Part shown: positions 56,270 to 64,000 of the stretch, one piece after another | Numbering within the stretch: position 1 is the first letter of the stretch | How the letters are laid out: every line of letters starts with the position of its first letter | Assembly: GCF_022489025.1 (NCBI RefSeq) | Contig: NZ_JAKVTG010000003.1 | Span: 186,001 to 250,000, forward strand | DNA length: 64,000 bases | Source: Planococcus halocryophilus | Lineage (GTDB): Bacteria; Bacillota; Bacilli; Bacillales_A; Planococcaceae | Reading direction: 5' to 3' | Made by a program: the position numbers and the translations under genes | The notes under the pieces: generated by a model | The model's database searches: none | Seen by the model: the letters and a program-made list of their open reading frames with translations, nothing else | What the model was told of the DNA's origin: nothing

Positions 56270-56297
56270 AGTATACTAAATCTGAAGCATTTTGCAA
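56270..56297 (-). promoter_or_regulatory. Minus-strand promoter of the antitoxin RNA
   Basis: On the minus strand TTGCAA (56297-56292), 16 bases, TATACT (56275-56270). Two near-consensus hexamers in the gap between toxin and namA, where no protein gene would use them. Confidence 0.65.
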
Positions 56298-56302
56298 CTG
56301 CC

Positions 56303-57319
56303 TTATAGCCAACCACGCTTATACGGCTCTGGAGCTGTTATTTCAACGTTTAGCTGTTTTGCTGCTGTATATGCCCAATAAGGGTCGCGAAGCAGTTCGC
56401 GGGCTAGAAAGACCATATCAGCGCGTTCATTTTGAAGAATTTCTTCTGCATGCAATGGGCTAGTGATTAAGCCAACTGCACCTGTTGCGATCGGTGTATC
56501 TTTTTTAATGGTTTCAGCAAAAGCCACTTGATAGCCAGGGAATACAGGAATGCGTGCAGGTACGACAGCCCCTGAGCTAACATCAACCAAGTCGACGCCT
56601 TGCTGTTTCATCCATTGACACATTTCTACATACTGATCGGCAGTCATACCGCCTTCACTATAGTCATGAGCAGAGATACGGACAAATAATGGACCATCCC
56701 AAACTGTATTTACCTCATCAATCACTTTTCTCAATAAGCGGTAGCGGTTTTCAGCGCTGCCACCATATTCATCTGTCCGGTGGTTTGTTAAAGGAGACAA
56801 AAACTGGTTTAGTAAATAGCCATGTGCACCGTGAAGTTCAATAACATCAAAGCCAGCTTTTTTTGCGCGAATTGCCCCAAGTTTAAAAGCTTCTATCGTT
56901 TCTTCAATATCATCAGAAGACATTTCTTTCGGTAATTTATAGCTGTCATCAAAAGCGAGCGCACTTGCTGAATAGATGTCCCCATCAACCGTAGCTTTTC
57001 TACCGGCATGAGCCAATTGAATTCCTGTTTTTGCCCCGCTTTGTTTCATTAAACGAACAATTTCGGATTGACCTTCAATGTGAGTGTCGTCCCAAATGCC
57101 AAGATCTCTCGATGAAATACGTCCTTGTGGTTGAACAGCTGTTGCTTCAGTGATTATTAGACCGACGCCTCCAACTGCACGTGTCGGGTAGTGAATGCGG
57201 TGCCAGTCGGTTACTTGCCCATCCTCTTGGTCACTTTGATACATGCACATTGGTGCCATAACAATACGGTTTTTAAAAGTAGTTTCTTTAATTGTAAATG
57301 GTTCAAATAACTTAGCCAT
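56303..57319 (-). CDS. namA: NADPH dehydrogenase NamA (old yellow enzyme, YqjM)
   Basis: FMN-dependent ene-reductase of activated C=C bonds and nitro compounds. 338 residues, equal to B. subtilis Yqj[13 protein letters not shown] (Cys26-type flavin modulator), [25 protein letters not shown] with the substrate-binding His pair, and [10 protein letters not shown] are seen. ATG 57319 on the minus strand behind GGAGGAC. Confidence 0.95.
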   Translation of the reverse strand: MAKLFEPFTIKETTFKNRIVMAPMCMYQSDQEDGQVTDWHRIHYPTRAVGGVGLIITEATAVQPQGRISSRDLGIWDDTHIEGQSEIVRLMKQSGAKTGIQLAHAGRKATVDGDIYSASALAFDDSYKLPKEMSSDDIEETIEAFKLGAIRAKKAGFDVIELHGAHGYLLNQFLSPLTNHRTDEYGGSAENRYRLLRKVIDEVNTVWDGPLFVRISAHDYSEGGMTADQYVEMCQWMKQQGVDLVDVSSGAVVPARIPVFPGYQVAFAETIKKDTPIATGAVGLITSPLHAEEILQNERADMVFLARELLRDPYWAYTAAKQLNVEITAPEPYKRGWL

Positions 57320-57367
57320 GAACTGTCCTCCTTTTGTTAGATACAACTATAAAGTATACAGAAAGAT

Positions 57368-58171
57368 TTATTTAAATTCTTTCCCAAGCTCTTTAGAGCG
57401 TTCAGAAGCTTTCGTCACACATTCTCCTACGATGTTTTTAAAGTTGTTTTCTGCTAAAGAATCGAGGCCAGCCGCAGTTGTGCCATTTGGACTTGTAACT
57501 TTTATACGCAACTCAGCAAAATCTTCTTGCTGCAACATTTCAGCTGCGCCGGCAAAAGTTTGGCGAACCAACTTTTTAGCGTCCGCATTTGATAGACCGT
57601 TAGCGATCGCTGCTTCAGTCATTGCTTCTGCAAAATAGTAAATATAGGCAGGTCCACTTCCTGCGACACCTGTTACTGCATGCAATTGCTCTTCAGCAAC
57701 GACTGTTACGCCGCCTATTGAAGACAATAGCTTGCGTAGTTCATGTTGTTGATCAAGTGTGACATGTTTGCTCCATGCGACACCTGTTGCCGATTTGCCG
57801 ATTTTTGCAGAAGTATTCGGCATTGCACGAGCTACTGGGAAATCACCCACATGTTTTTGGATGGTTTCAATCGAGACACCTGCTGCGACCGATAAAATTA
57901 CGGTGTTGCCAGTTAATTTGTCTTTGATGCCATTAAGCGCAACCTCTACATCTTTTGGCTTCATTGCCAACAAAATGAAATTCGCATCTTTTAATTCGGT
58001 TTTCTCTTGGCAGACAATATTCACGCCGTACTCGTCACTTAAAAATTCCAGACGATCAAGATCTGATTTGTTCATCACCGAAATTTCTTCTGGTTTCATA
58101 ATACGTTTATTAATCCAGCCATGAATCATAGACTCAGCCATCGATCCGGCTCCTACACAAACGATTTTCAT
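57368..58171 (-). CDS. proI: Pyrroline-5-carboxylate reductase
   Basis: Last step of proline synthesis with NAD(P)H. 267 residues: Rossmann start CVGAGSMAESMI, RAMPNTSAKIG, and the C-terminal dimer domain with VTGVAGSGPAYIYYF and TSPNGTTAAGL. ATG 58171 behind GAGAGTG on the minus strand. Directly behind a T-box with a proline specifier, which supports a biosynthetic role; B. subtilis ProI (YqjO) lies here too. Confidence 0.93.
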   Translation of the reverse strand: MKIVCVGAGSMAESMIHGWINKRIMKPEEISVMNKSDLDRLEFLSDEYGVNIVCQEKTELKDANFILLAMKPKDVEVALNGIKDKLTGNTVILSVAAGVSIETIQKHVGDFPVARAMPNTSAKIGKSATGVAWSKHVTLDQQHELRKLLSSIGGVTVVAEEQLHAVTGVAGSGPAYIYYFAEAMTEAAIANGLSNADAKKLVRQTFAGAAEMLQQEDFAELRIKVTSPNGTTAAGLDSLAENNFKNIVGECVTKASERSKELGKEFK

Positions 58172-58194
58172 ATCAATCACTCTCTTTCCTCAAA

Positions 58195-58420
58195 ATAAAA
58201 AGCGCATTCGTCCCTGTTATACAAGGACGAAAACGCTTTGTTTCCGCGGTACCACCTAAGTTTGCCATAAAGACACAACTCGATATCCATAACGCGGACA
58301 GACGGCCGTGTTTTCACGGCAGCTCAAAAGTAGGTTCCACAAAGGAGAGGGGGGTGCGCATTTCAGCTAAAGCAACACTCTCTTTACACCTTCACTTTAT
58401 GTACTAATCTTTATCTTCGC
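58195..58420 (-). promoter_or_regulatory. T-box riboswitch with proline (CCU) specifier
   Basis: Read on the minus strand: AGTA motif near 58404, the stem I distal region, specifier loop with CCU at 58334-58332 followed by A and closing AAAG/CTTT pairs, T-box TTAGGTGGTACCGCGG at about 58259-58244, and a terminator (stem 58201-58213 with 58225-58237) ending in a T-rich run. Uncharged tRNA-Pro should allow read-through into proI. Confidence 0.88.
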
Positions 58421-58436
58421 TCACATATGTTATTGA

Positions 58437-58466
58437 ATTATAGAGGATAGAGTGGGCCTTTGTCAA
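58437..58466 (-). promoter_or_regulatory. Consensus promoter of the T-box/proI transcript
   Basis: On the minus strand TTGACA (58466-58461), 18 bases, TATAAT (58442-58437), both perfect. Confidence 0.88.
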
Positions 58467-58543
58467 ATAACATCAAGAAGTGACGGCGCGTAATTTTCCA
58501 TGTATGATAGATGAATAGTGATTCATTTTAAGGGGCTGAGAGT

Positions 58544-59491
58544 ATGAGTTTACATAAGATTATTATTCCTACACCTTTTGCTGTAGGGGACGTTAATTCG
58601 TATTTAATAAAAGGAGATGTGCTGACGCTAATCGATGCTGGTCCGAAAACGCCAGAAGCGTGGCTTGCGATTAAGGCTGGACTTAAAGAGTTTGGAGCAG
58701 AACCTGGTGATGTAGAACAAGTTGTGTTAACGCATCATCATCCAGACCATGCGGGGTGGGTTGACGGTTTTGAAAATGCAAAACTATATGGACATCCGTA
58801 TAACGATCCATGGCTGCGCCGGGATCAACAATTCTTTGATTATCATGATGCATTTTACTTAGAACGTTTAAAAGAAGAAGGGGTACCAGGCGATTTGCAA
58901 TTTTGGGTCAAAAAGATGAAGCGGCCGTTAAATTTAATGGGCAACCGCCCACTCGATATGACGATTAACGAAGGAGATGTTTTACCAGGACATCCCGATT
59001 GGCAAGTTCTTGAAACTTTGGGACATGCACAAAGTCATTTGTCTTTTTGGAACAAAGAAACGGGTGAAATGATTGGTGGCGATCATGTAATTGCAAAGGT
59101 ATCTTCTAATCCACTGATTGAACCACCATTAGATCCAGCAGAAGGACGACCAAAATCTTTACTTCAATACAATGCCTCACTCAGCCGCTTATTAACGATG
59201 CCAGTTGATGTAATTTATAGCGGGCACGGAGAAGAAGTATGCAATGTTCATGAGTTAGTTACAACGCGTTTAGCGAAACAACATCAACGTGCTATGAAAG
59301 CGCTTGGATTAATTGGTGAAAGAGAGCGAACCGTATATGAATTGACAAAAGACTTGTTTGCACACGCATATGAAAAAGAGCTTGGCTTAACGTTATCTGA
59401 AACGATTGGTCAAATTGATTACTTGTTAGAAGATGGATTAATCGTTGAAAGAATGGGTGACGATGGCATTTTCTACTATAGTAAAGCATAA
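58544..59491 (+). CDS. MBL-fold metallohydrolase
   Basis: 315 residues. Metal site LTHHHPDHAGW, then a His in TLGHAQSHLSF, an Asp in IGGDHVI and a His in YSGHGEEV complete a two-zinc glyoxalase II/RNase Z-like centre. The C-terminal 60 residues look like a winged helix seen in LACTB2-like members. Substrate unknown. ATG 58544 after AAGGGGCTGAGAG. Position corresponds to yqjP of B. subtilis. Confidence 0.88.
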   Translation: MSLHKIIIPTPFAVGDVNSYLIKGDVLTLIDAGPKTPEAWLAIKAGLKEFGAEPGDVEQVVLTHHHPDHAGWVDGFENAKLYGHPYNDPWLRRDQQFFDYHDAFYLERLKEEGVPGDLQFWVKKMKRPLNLMGNRPLDMTINEGDVLPGHPDWQVLETLGHAQSHLSFWNKETGEMIGGDHVIAKVSSNPLIEPPLDPAEGRPKSLLQYNASLSRLLTMPVDVIYSGHGEEVCNVHELVTTRLAKQHQRAMKALGLIGERERTVYELTKDLFAHAYEKELGLTLSETIGQIDYLLEDGLIVERMGDDGIFYYSKA

Positions 59492-59584
59492 GTTAAGCTC
59501 TCAATTGCAACCCGTTCAAGTAACAGGTAAAATTAAGTGAATAATGTGTACACCACGACTATACAAGAAAAGGATTGGGTAGCT

Positions 59585-60154
59585 TTGAAAAAATGGGGTT
59601 TATTTTTAGCGAGTGCATTATTGCTTGCAGCGTGTTCAAATGAAGAAACTGAACCAGCGGGGCCAGATGAAACAGAAGATGCGGAAAAAGCAGAAATGGC
59701 TGTTGAACAGAAAAGTATGACTGAAGAAGGATTTATCACACAAGTTAGCGGAGAAAGCATTCTTGTTAATAATATCTACTTTAGTATTCCAGAAGATGTG
59801 GAAGTCCAACTTAGCGATGGTGCTGAAACTACTGAAGGCGTTATTCGAGATGTTCGTACAGGAATGAAAGTTAGCTTGGATTATAACGGTCCACTAGCTG
59901 AATCGTTTCCTATGCAAGGAGAAGCTGAAACAATCACTATTTTGAAAGACGAGGAAGCTGTTAAACAAGCAGATGCACTTGAAGCGTTTATCAACGCGGA
60001 ACAAATGTCACGCTTGATCATGATGGGGCAACCAATTGTTCGTGATAATGAAATCGGCTTTTTATTCAGCAATATGGAAACTGGCGAAATGTCCGAAGTT
60101 CGGATCGACCTTGATACACATGAGTACACAATTGGTGGAGAAAAAAATGAATAA
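59585..60154 (+). CDS. Lipoprotein, DUF3221-like
   Basis: 189 residues. A signal peptide with lipobox LLLAAC gives a lipid-anchored Cys near residue 16; an acidic linker (EETEPAGPDETEDAEKAE) follows; then GFITQVSGESILVNNIYFSI, an OB-like strand set resembling DUF3221, and a second domain. TTG 59585 is preceded by AAAGGATTGGG; an upstream ATG-free frame start at 59537 would bury the signal peptide. Function unknown. Confidence 0.7.
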   Translation: MKKWGLFLASALLLAACSNEETEPAGPDETEDAEKAEMAVEQKSMTEEGFITQVSGESILVNNIYFSIPEDVEVQLSDGAETTEGVIRDVRTGMKVSLDYNGPLAESFPMQGEAETITILKDEEAVKQADALEAFINAEQMSRLIMMGQPIVRDNEIGFLFSNMETGEMSEVRIDLDTHEYTIGGEKNE

Positions 60155-60161
60155 ATCATAG

Positions 60162-60185
60162 AAGCAGCTGCGGCTGCTTTTTTTA
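60162..60185 (+). terminator. Terminator before argG
   Basis: AAGCAGC (60162-60168) pairs with GCTGCTT (60173-60179), seven T. Confidence 0.85.
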
Positions 60186-60207
60186 TGAAAATTTATAGTC
60201 GTTTCTC

Positions 60208-60273
60208 TTGCGCTTGTTAAATATCCGTGATATTATGTGTATATTCATTTCAAACGTTGCATAAAAATACATT
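60208..60273 (+). promoter_or_regulatory. argGH promoter with two ARG-box candidates
   Basis: TTGCGC (60208-60213), 17 bases, TATTAT (60231-60236) with extended TGA. TGCATAAAAATACA (60258-60271) matches the ARG box core at 12 of 14; a weaker half-site with ATTCA (60242-60246) overlaps the start point. Fits repression by ArgR. Confidence 0.65.
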
Positions 60274-60286
60274 GGAGGTTTTCATA

Positions 60287-61519
60287 TTGAATAAAAAGAT
60301 TGTACTCGCATACTCAGGTGGATTAGATACATCGGTGGCCATCCCGTGGCTAAAAGAAGAAGGCTACGACGTTGTCGCTGTGTGCCTGGATATCGGGGAA
60401 GGAAAAGATTTAGATTTTATTAAACAAAAAGCGCTTCAAGTTGGGGCGGTTGAAAGTTACATGATTGATGCAAGAGACGAATTTGCGGATGAATATGCAT
60501 TAATTTCAATGCAAGCTCATACATTATATGAAGGAAAATATCCGTTAGTGTCTGCATTATCTCGTCCGTTAATTTCGAAAAAATTGGTTGAAATCGCAGA
60601 AGCTACTGGTTCAAGCGCTGTAGCACATGGTTGCACAGGAAAAGGCAATGACCAAGTACGTTTCGAAGTTTCGATCAAGTCGTTAAACCCGAATCTTGAA
60701 GTTGTAGCACCAGTTAGACAATGGGGATGGTCACGTGATGAAGAAATCGCTTATGCAAAACTGCATAATATTCCAATCCCAGTGAATTTGGATAGCCCGT
60801 TTTCAATCGATCAAAATCTATGGGGACGTGCTAACGAATGTGGCGTATTGGAGAACCCGTGGACTACTCCACCAGAGGAAGCTTATGACATTACAAATTC
60901 TCTTGAAACAACACCAGATACAGCGGATATTGTTGAAATCGAATTCGTTAACGGTGTACCAACTCAATTAAACGGTATTTCGTACTCATTCTCTAAATTG
61001 ATTTTAGAGTTAAACGAAATCGCTGGTAAACATGGTGTCGGTAGAATTGACCATATTGAAAATCGTTTAGTAGGGATTAAATCTCGTGAAGTTTACGAAG
61101 CTCCTGCAGCGATGACATTAATCGCAGCGCATAAAGAGCTTGAAGATATTACTTTGGTTAAAGAAATGGCTCATTTCAAACCAGTAATCGAGAAAAAATT
61201 GACTGAATTAATTTATGAAGGTTTATGGTTCTCTCCATTACGTGTTGCACTTGAAGCATTCTTAAAAGAAACACAAGTGTTTGTTAATGGAACTGTGCGT
61301 GTGAAATTGTTTAAAGGACATGCCATTATCGAAGGACGTAAGTCTGCAAATTCACTTTACAGTGAGCAATTGGCTACGTACTCGACAGATGATACATTCA
61401 ATCATGCATCTGCAGTAGGCTTTATTGAGCTATGGGGTCTTCCGACAGTTGTGAACTCTATGGTAAATAAAAAAGAAGTAGCTGTTCCTGAAGAGTTGAA
61501 AGAGAAGGTGAAAGCATGA
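60287..61519 (+). CDS. argG: Argininosuccinate synthase
   Basis: Joins citrulline and aspartate with ATP. 410 residues. P-loop-like [26 protein letters not shown], and [17 protein letters not shown] are conserved. TTG 60287 lies eight bases behind GGAGG; upstream in-frame codons lie in the promoter and ARG box. Overlaps argH by four bases. Confidence 0.96.
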   Translation: MNKKIVLAYSGGLDTSVAIPWLKEEGYDVVAVCLDIGEGKDLDFIKQKALQVGAVESYMIDARDEFADEYALISMQAHTLYEGKYPLVSALSRPLISKKLVEIAEATGSSAVAHGCTGKGNDQVRFEVSIKSLNPNLEVVAPVRQWGWSRDEEIAYAKLHNIPIPVNLDSPFSIDQNLWGRANECGVLENPWTTPPEEAYDITNSLETTPDTADIVEIEFVNGVPTQLNGISYSFSKLILELNEIAGKHGVGRIDHIENRLVGIKSREVYEAPAAMTLIAAHKELEDITLVKEMAHFKPVIEKKLTELIYEGLWFSPLRVALEAFLKETQVFVNGTVRVKLFKGHAIIEGRKSANSLYSEQLATYSTDDTFNHASAVGFIELWGLPTVVNSMVNKKEVAVPEELKEKVKA

Positions 61520-62889
61520 CCAAACTGTGGGGCGGCCGTTTTCAAAAATCGGCCGAACAGTGGGTCGATGAATTTGGTGCTTCAATTTCTTATGATCAAA
61601 AGTTAGTAATGGAGGATCTGGAAGGCAGCACAGCGCATGTTAAAATGCTGGCTGCTTGCCAGATTCTTTCTAACGACGATGCTAATCTTATTTTATCGGG
61701 TCTTGAAACGCTTAAACAAAAAGCGCAAGACGGGGAATTAGAGTATAGCGTATCAAATGAAGACATCCACTTAAACTTAGAAAAACATTTAATCGATGAA
61801 ATAGGTCCAGTTGGCGGTAAATTGCATACAGCAAGAAGCCGGAATGACCAAGTAGCGACAGATATGCATTTGTATTTGAAAAATCGTGTTGGCGAAATTA
61901 TTGATGCCGTTACGGCTTTCCAAGATGCAATCGTCACGCAAGCGGAAGCGCATGTAGAAACGATTGTCCCAGGTTATACGCATCTTCAACGTGCACAACC
62001 AATTTCTTTTGGTCATCACTTGATGACGTATTTTTGGATGTTGCAGCGCGATAAAGAACGATTAACAGAATCGTTAAAACGCATCGATATTTCACCGCTT
62101 GGAGCGGGAGCGATGTCGGGAACAACTTTTCCGATTGACCGCGAAATGTCGGCAGAGCTTCTCGGTTTCTCAAACGTTTACCAAAATAGTTTGGATGCCG
62201 TAAGTGATCGTGATTTCATCCTTGAATTTCTAAGCAATTCATCGATGTTAATGATGCACATGTCACGTTTTGCGGAAGAAATTATTCTTTGGTCAAGTGA
62301 GGAATTCCGTTTTATCGAGTTAGATGATACGTTCTCTACAGGATCAAGTATTATGCCGCAGAAGAAAAATCCCGATATGGCGGAATTGATTCGTGGCAAA
62401 ACTGGCCGTGTTTACGGCAATCTTTTTGGTTTATTGACGACGTTAAAAGGTTTGCCGCTTGCTTATAATAAAGACATGCAAGAAGACAAAGAAGGAATGT
62501 TTGATACGGTTCACACCTTAATGGGCTCATTGCCAATTTTTGAAGGCATGATTCGTACCATGACCGTTCGCACGGATTCCATGGAAAAAGCGGTTCATTC
62601 AGATTTCTCAAACGCTACAGAATTAGCGGATTACTTAGCTGCGAAAGGAATGCCGTTCCGTGAAGCACATGATGTTACTGGGAAACTAGTTTTTACATGC
62701 ATTCAACGCGGTTATTTCTTAAAAGACTTGCCGCTTGCTGATCTCAAGCAAGCAAGTTCACTGATCTATGAAGACATCTACAACACCTTAATGCCGAAAA
62801 CAGCAGTAGAGCGTAGAAACTCACTGGGTGGCACAGGTTTTGAACAAGTACATCATCAATTGGGACTTGCCAAGCAACTTATCGGGTAA
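61516..62889 (+). CDS. argH: Argininosuccinate lyase
   Basis: Splits argininosuccinate to arginine and fumarate. 457 residues. [17 protein letters not shown] start, [24 protein letters not shown] with catalytic His, and the fumarase-family signature [15 protein letters not shown]. Coupled to argG and ended by a terminator. Confidence 0.97.
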   Translation: MTKLWGGRFQKSAEQWVDEFGASISYDQKLVMEDLEGSTAHVKMLAACQILSNDDANLILSGLETLKQKAQDGELEYSVSNEDIHLNLEKHLIDEIGPVGGKLHTARSRNDQVATDMHLYLKNRVGEIIDAVTAFQDAIVTQAEAHVETIVPGYTHLQRAQPISFGHHLMTYFWMLQRDKERLTESLKRIDISPLGAGAMSGTTFPIDREMSAELLGFSNVYQNSLDAVSDRDFILEFLSNSSMLMMHMSRFAEEIILWSSEEFRFIELDDTFSTGSSIMPQKKNPDMAELIRGKTGRVYGNLFGLLTTLKGLPLAYNKDMQEDKEGMFDTVHTLMGSLPIFEGMIRTMTVRTDSMEKAVHSDFSNATELADYLAAKGMPFREAHDVTGKLVFTCIQRGYFLKDLPLADLKQASSLIYEDIYNTLMPKTAVERRNSLGGTGFEQVHHQLGLAKQLIG

Positions 62890-62941
62890 TAAGTCCATTC
62901 CCTATATAGCCGTTAGCGCTTGGTACCCGCTAATGGTCAAG

Positions 62942-62985
62942 AAAGCCGATTTTCCTCTTCCCCGATGGAAAATCGGCTTTTTTCT
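62942..62985 (+). terminator. Terminator of argGH
   Basis: A perfect 14-bp stem (62942-62955 with 62967-62980), six T. A smaller CGTTAGCG/CGCTAATG hairpin at about 62910-62934 precedes it. Confidence 0.9.
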
Positions 62986-63170
62986 GTGTTTTTTCGACAT
63001 TAACAGAGCATCTCAAAGAATTTAGTTGAAATTCAGTCTAAAGTCTAATTTATTTCATAAATCGAAGCATTGTCTTTCCGTAAGTTAACAATATTTGCTA
63101 AAATTAAAAAGATTAAAATATGCGTACAGTAAAGTAGGCTATAAGAAAAAATTAACCAGCAAGGAGAAAG

Positions 63171-64000
63171 ATGACGATGCGCGTATTTTGGGAGTTGGGT
63201 TGGTTTTTTAAAGAACGGAAAAAGCACTACATTTTAGGGGTTATGCTATTAATGGTCGTAGCATTTCTTGGTGTTTTACCACCGAGAATTATTGGGTTTA
63301 TTGTTGACCGTATTAGCCAAGGAACCTTAACACCGGATTACTTGCTCAAATGGCTAAGTATTTTAGCGGCATCAGCTTTAGCAATGTACGTTTTACGGTA
63401 TACATGGAGGTTGCAAATATTTGGGTCTTCGATTTTATTGGCTAGAAATCTGCGTCAACAATTGTTTCGGCATTTTACGCAAATGTCTCCAGCCTTTTAT
63501 CAAAAGCGTCGTGTTGGCGACTTGATGGCACATGCGACAAATGATTTGCAGGCGGTTCAGCAAACAGCGGGTGCAGGTGTTTTAACACTTGTCGATTCGA
63601 TTGCGACAGGCGGTTTTGTTATTGCGGCTATGGCCATAACAATTGATTGGAAATTAACTTTAATTGTCTTGCTGCCAATGCCGTTGATGGCTTATATGAC
63701 CAATTATTATGGCAAATTGATGCATGAGCGCTTTCATGGAGCGCAACAAGCATTCTCAGAACTTAATGATAAAACGCAAGAAAGTATCTCTGGGATGAAA
63801 GTCATCAAAACTTTTGGTCAAGAACAGCAAGATATTGATGATTTTAAAAACTTGTCTGAGCGTGTCGTAAATGAAAATATTCGCGTAGCGCGTGTCGATT
63901 CTTTGTTTGACCCTACAATTTCCGCTATTATTGGCGTTTGTTATTTTCTAACGATCGGTTTTGGTTCTTATTTCGTGACACAAGGCGATATGACAATTGG
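63171..64000 (+). CDS. ABC transporter, permease/ATPase, YheI/BmrC-like (cut by the window end)
   Basis: First 276 codons of an ABC exporter half-transporter. Starts MTMRVFWELGWFFKERKKHY, followed by membrane helices (LLMVVAFLGVLPPRIIGFIVD, ILAASALAMYVL, GGFVIAAMAITIDW) and the conserved coupling segments FYQKRRVGDLMAHATNDL and the ERFHGAQQAFSELNDKTQESISGMKVIKTFGQE stretch of type IV exporters. The nucleotide-binding domain lies beyond the window. AAGGAG precedes ATG 63171; ATG 63177 is also possible. The YheI-type family usually acts as a heterodimer with a second gene downstream. Confidence 0.88.
   Translation, partial: MTMRVFWELGWFFKERKKHYILGVMLLMVVAFLGVLPPRIIGFIVDRISQGTLTPDYLLKWLSILAASALAMYVLRYTWRLQIFGSSILLARNLRQQLFRHFTQMSPAFYQKRRVGDLMAHATNDLQAVQQTAGAGVLTLVDSIATGGFVIAAMAITIDWKLTLIVLLPMPLMAYMTNYYGKLMHERFHGAQQAFSELNDKTQESISGMKVIKTFGQEQQDIDDFKNLSERVVNENIRVARVDSLFDPTISAIIGVCYFLTIGFGSYFVTQGDMTI

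Overview
The window is a Gram-positive, low-to-moderate GC Bacillales chromosome segment. Gene order follows the Bacillus subtilis comG-gcv-acc-recN-spo0A-bkd-yqj region, but with features typical of Planococcaceae (Planococcus/Planomicrobium-like): a B12-dependent ribonucleotide reductase, a B12-dependent methylmalonyl-CoA mutase pathway, spo0A retained while the spoIIIA and spoIVB neighbours are missing, and frequent TTG/GTG starts behind strong Shine-Dalgarno sequences. The genus is an inference; no rRNA gene is present. I saw no tRNA, CRISPR array or insertion sequence.

Layout. 1-4.2 kb: right end of an AT-rich siphovirus prophage (tape measure, distal tail protein, small DNA-binding-like protein, large serine integrase) inserted into comGC; the 3' piece of comGC and comGD-GG follow. 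5.7-12 kb: aroK, a tandem glycine riboswitch with gcvT-gcvPA-gcvPB, a rhodanese-fold membrane protein, lipM. 12-17 kb: nrdJ behind two NrdR-box-like sites, aroQ, an Xaa-Pro peptidase, efp. 17-29.4 kb: accB-accC, an Asp23 protein, nusB, folD, xseA-xseB-ispA-dxs-tlyA, argR, recN, spo0A. 29.4-31.8 kb: a 43-codon membrane microgene, a glycerophosphodiesterase, then about 680 bp holding a decayed flavin-monooxygenase fragment, a 21-bp tandem repeat array and a duplicated hairpin, and a DUF2627 gene. 31.8-42.2 kb: bkdR and the branched-chain keto-acid operon ptb-bcd-buk-lpdV-bkdAA-bkdAB-bkdB. 42.2-52.4 kb: mutA-mutB-meaB, a bacilliredoxin, a YqjA-like membrane protein, a 121-bp tandem structured repeat, a Prli42 microgene, mce, mmdA, an M20 peptidase. 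52.5-60.2 kb: a lipoprotein, DUF5412, dinB, rnz, a type I toxin-antitoxin locus, namA, proline T-box with proI, an MBL hydrolase, a second lipoprotein. 60.2-64 kb: argG-argH and the start of an ABC exporter.

How the genes work together. bkd products (isobutyryl-CoA and the propionyl-CoA formed from valine/isoleucine) can feed carboxyltransferase MmdA, epimerase Mce and mutase MutAB with chaperone MeaB to succinyl-CoA. LipM supplies lipoyl groups used by BkdB and the glycine cleavage system. Glycine, proline and arginine genes each carry their own sensor: riboswitch, T-box, and ArgR boxes.

The most interesting features are: (1) a holin-like type I toxin whose promoter is covered by a LexA-type SOS box, with a convergent antisense RNA; (2) a shared palindrome TGCAA-N4-TTGCA at bkdR and ptb, together with a BkdR whose sigma-54 contact loop GAFTGA is replaced by GTIPGS; (3) tandem 121-bp repeats whose two copies differ by compensatory base pairs.
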